Notes under the pieces: generated by a model
Told to the model about the DNA's origin: nothing
The model's database searches: none
The model's input: only the letters and a program-made list of their open reading frames with translations
In this document: piece after piece, positions 61,066 through 64,000 of the stretch
Numbering within the stretch: position 1 is the stretch's first letter
Layout: the number at the start of each line of letters is the position of its first letter
Program-made: the position numbers and the translations under genes
Assembly: GCA_963513935.1 (NCBI GenBank)
Contig: OY740770.1
Span: 90,363,801 to 90,427,800, forward strand
Reading direction: 5' to 3'
DNA length: 64,000 nt
DNA from: Aphrophora alni
Taxonomy: Eukaryota > Arthropoda > Insecta > Hemiptera > Aphrophoridae

Positions 61066-61136
61066 TAATACCGGAGGGATTCGAACCTGTGAAGTTTGGA
61101 TTTGAAGGCGGACACGCTACCGACTGAGCTATCGTG
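61066..61136 (-). tRNA. Degenerate tRNA-like sequence with A and B boxes
   Basis: The minus strand reads TAGCTCAGTCGGTAGC (A-box/D-arm) and, about 27 bases later, GGTTCGAATCC (B-box/T-arm). The acceptor ends do not pair (GCACGAT at one end, CCTCCGG at the other) and the anticodon stem does not close, so it is not a working tRNA gene. It could be the head of a tRNA-derived SINE or an RNA polymerase III promoter fragment. It sits exactly between the C-rich satellite and the first 284-bp unit. Confidence 0.5.
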
Positions 61137-61760
61137 CATAGTATTACAAGTCGGATAATTAACGCAGTATATAAGCCGCCATGTTGTAACCGCAATAATG
61201 TGTTATATATATATAATGTGTTAAGATAGTTAACCTATCCTATAAGTGTCCTACTTTTGCCCATCCACAGCCTATCAGCTGTTACAATAATGTGTTATAT
61301 AATTATATGTGTTAAGATAGTTAACCTAAAGTTTCCCACTTTTGCCCATCCACAGCCAATCAGCTGTTACAATAATGTGTTATATATTTATATAATGTGT
61401 TAAGATAGTTAACCTAACCCCATAGTATTACAAGTCGGATAATTAACGCAGTATATAAGCCGCCATGTTGTAACCGCAATAATGTGTTATATATATATAA
61501 TGTGTTAAGATAGTTAACCTATCCTATAAGTGTCCTACTTTTGCCCATCCACAGCCTATCAGCTGTTACAATAATGTGTTATATAATTATATGTGTTAAG
61601 ATAGTTAACCTAAAGTTTCCCACTTTTGCCCATCCACAGCCAATCAGCTGTTACAATAATGTGTTATATATTTATATAATGTGTTAAGATAGTTAACCTA
61701 ACCCCATAGTATTACAAGTCGGATAATTAACGCAGTATATAAGCCGCCATGTTGTAACCG
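61137..61760 (+). repeat. 284-bp higher-order repeat, two full copies plus a partial
   Basis: Starts at 61137, 61421 and 61705. Each begins CATAGTATTACAAGTCGG and includes TATATAAG (61168, 61452, 61736), followed directly by GCCGCCATGTTG, then two iteron units. The two full copies look identical by eye, so duplication is recent. The third copy leaves the pattern at about 61760. The TATATAAG...GCCGCCATG arrangement resembles a core promoter, but the ATG frame is only two codons long. Confidence 0.85.
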
Positions 61761-61784
61761 AACGCCAGAACATTTCGTAGAAGT

Positions 61785-61872
61785 TCGGACACGAACCCCT
61801 TACCGTAAGACTTACCGAGTTTTTCGCGACCGCGAAAAACTCGCGTACGTCTTACGGTATGGGTTCTGAGTC
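61785..61872. repeat. Strong imperfect hairpin
   Basis: TACCGTAAGAC...CGAGTTTTTCGCG (61801-61828) pairs with CGCGAAAAACTCG...GTCTTACGGTA (61831-61859) across a 2-nt turn, with a few mismatches in the middle. The flanks extend the pairing (GAACCC at 61793 and GGGTTC at 61861). It lies at the point where the third 284-bp unit breaks off. Confidence 0.85.
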
Positions 61873-61919
61873 GTACCTCTAGGTTACTCTGACAACAAAT
61901 AGTAGTGTCCAAATTGTAA

Positions 61920-64000
61920 TGTGCTTGTGGTAACCTAACCTATAAGCTTCCTACTTTTGCCTACCACAGCCTATCAGCTGTTACAATAATGTGTTATATA
62001 TATATATATATATAATGTGTTATATATTTATATAATGTGTTAAGATAGTTAACCTAACCTATAAGTGTCCTACTTTTGCCTATGTTCACCACAGCCTACT
62101 TGAATCAGCTGGTACAATTAATGTGTTATATATTTATATAATGTGTTAAATATGTATATAATGTGTTAAGATAGTTAACCTAACCTATAAGTTTCCCACT
62201 TTTGCCTATGTTCACCACAGCCTACTTGTAACAGCTGGTACAATAATGTGTTATATATATATATATATATATATATGTAATGTGTTATATATTTATATAA
62301 TGTGTTATATATGTATATAATGTGTTAAGATAGTTAATCTAACCTATGTATGAAAAGTTTTTACCTATGTTCACCACAGCCTACTTGTAACAGTTGGTAC
62401 AAGTAATGTGTTATATATTTATATAATGTGTTATATATGTATATAATGTGTTAAGATAGTTAACCTAACCTATAAGTTTCCTACTATTGCCTATGTTCAC
62501 CACAGCCTACTTGTAACAGCTGGTACAATAATGTGTTATATATTTATATAATGTGTTATATATGTATATAATGTGTTAAGATAGTTAATCCAACCTATGT
62601 ATGAAAAGTTTTTACCTATGTTCACCACAGCCTACTTGTAACAGTTGGTACAATCAATGTGTATTTATATAATGTGTTATATAATGTGTTGAGATAGTTA
62701 ACCTAACCTATAAGTTTCCTACTTTCGCCTATGTTCACCACAGCCTACTTGAATCAGCTGGTACAATTAATGTGTTATATATTTATATAATGTGTTATAT
62801 ATGTATATAATGTGTTAAGATAGTTAACCTAACCTATAAGTTTCCCACTTTTGCCTATGTTCACCACAGCCTACTTGTAACAGCTGGTACAATAATGTGT
62901 TATATATATGTAATGTGTTATATATTTATATAATGTGTTATATAGTTATATAATGTGTTAGGATAGTTAACCTAATGTGTTATATAATGTGTTAAGATAG
63001 TTAACCTAACCTATTATAGTTTCCTACTTTTGCCCACCACGGCCTAGGTACATTTAATGTGTATAATGTGTTAAACGTAGTTTCCTCCGTTGCCTACCAG
63101 GGTGTAGCACATGTGTTTATGTATCGTGTTAAAATATTGTTAACCTAGACTTAATTCCTACTTTTGCCTATTAACCTAACCTATAAGTGTCCTACTTTTA
63201 CCCATCCACAGCCAATCAGCTGTTACAATAATGTGTTATATAATTATATAATGTGTTAAGATAGTTAACCTAAAGTTTCCTACCTTTGAGCATCCACAGC
63301 CAATCAGCTGGTACAATTAATGTGTTATATATATATATAATGTGTTATATATTTATATAATGTGTTAAGATAGTTAACCTAACCTATAAGTGTCCTACTT
63401 TTACCCATCCGCAGCCAATCAGCTGTTACAATAATGTGTTATATATATATATAATGTGTTATATATTTATATAATGTGTTAAGATAGTTAACCTATAAGT
63501 GTCCTACTTTTACCCATCCACAGCCAATCAGCTGGTACAATTAATGTGTTATATATATATATATATAATGTGTTATATATTTATATAATGTGTTAAGATA
63601 GTTAACCTAACCTATAAGTTTCCTACTTTTACCCATCCACAGCCAATCAGCTGTTACAATAATGTGTTATATATATATAATGTGTTATATATTTATATAA
63701 TGTGTTAAGATAGTTAACCTAACCTATAAGTGTCCTACTTTTACCCATCCACAGCCAAACAGCTGTTACAATAATGTGTTAAGATAGTTAACCTATAAGT
63801 GTCCTACTTTTATCCATCCACAGCCTATCAGCTGTTACAATAATGTGTTATATAATTATATAATGTGTTAAGATAGTTAACCTAACCTATAAGTTTCCTA
63901 CCTTTGCCCATCCACAGCCAATCAGCTGGTACAATTAATGTGTTATATATATATATATAATGTGTTATATATTTATATAATGTGTTATATAATGTGTTAA
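61920..64000 (+). repeat. Iteron array continuing to the window edge
   Basis: More than twenty units of the same iteron as at 45285-46015, in plus orientation. They vary as CCTACTTGTAACAGCTGG, CAATCAGCTGTTACAAT and TTACCCATCCACAGCC. At about 63020-63150 the array contains a segment of about 120 bp that matches the inner end of the left iteron array (45890-46012: GTAGTTTCCTCCGTTG...GTGTAGCACATGTG), but then returns to iterons instead of entering the gene block. No gene here. Confidence 0.85.

Noticed and set aside
61066..61136. Functional tRNA gene
   Set aside because: The A and B boxes are present, but the acceptor and anticodon stems do not pair and no T-run terminator follows.

Overview
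The window looks like AT-rich nuclear DNA from an arthropod, most likely an insect. The reasons are long TTAGG/CCTAA arrays (the insect telomere pentamer), abundant AT, CT and CA microsatellites, and a mobile-element mix of Ty3/gypsy, Penelope-like, piggyBac and mariner types. I found no ordinary host gene, operon, rRNA or functional tRNA. Every substantial open frame belongs to a mobile element or to an unidentified palindromic element.

Layout. 1-21 kb is AT-rich intergenic DNA with fossils: an old duplicated repeat (1.75-3.5 kb), a Penelope-like GIY-YIG relic (about 6.0-6.25 kb), a very long CT microsatellite (9.3 kb), a gypsy gag fossil (about 12.2-12.5 kb), a roughly 1 kb piggyBac deletion derivative with TTAA duplications (14.2-15.2 kb), and an unidentified broken coding island (about 18.4-19.6 kb). 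21,723-31,071 is a very young Ty3/gypsy element: its two LTRs of about 2.03 kb are nearly identical and flanked by TACA duplications. It has a single gag-pol frame that lacks the integrase zinc finger and catalytic core. 32.3-37.5 kb is a diverged palindrome of two arms of about 2.6 kb, with CA microsatellites at the axis and at both outer edges. 37.6-44.5 kb holds a 30-bp minisatellite, second copies of two old repeats, and a mariner relic. 44.5-45.24 kb is a CCAAT-rich promoter-like block followed by a small basic open frame.

The most unusual part is 45.3-60.6 kb, a giant inverted duplication. Reading inward from outside, each arm carries roughly 100-bp iterons, short tandem repeats, an outward-facing 109-residue protein with 18 cysteines, a shared bidirectional control region with an NRF-1-like site, an inward-facing protein of about 778 residues, and a TTAGG-type array. 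The arms meet at a hairpin with a 41-nt G-rich loop. The large protein is intact in the right arm and broken by a 1-bp frameshift in the left arm. It has weak motif similarity to rolling-circle (Rep_trans-like) initiators; this is inference. Inverted 38-52-bp repeats bracket the large gene in both arms. A second intact gypsy element (183-bp LTRs, CTATC duplication) has inserted into the right arm's pentamer array.

60.6-64.0 kb continues as a C-rich satellite, a degenerate tRNA-like box, 284-bp higher-order repeats with a TATA motif, a strong imperfect hairpin, and more of the same iterons up to the window edge.

Working idea: the 45-64 kb complex is an integrated inverted dimer of a replicon-like or transposon-like unit with its own Rep-like protein and a cysteine-rich partner.
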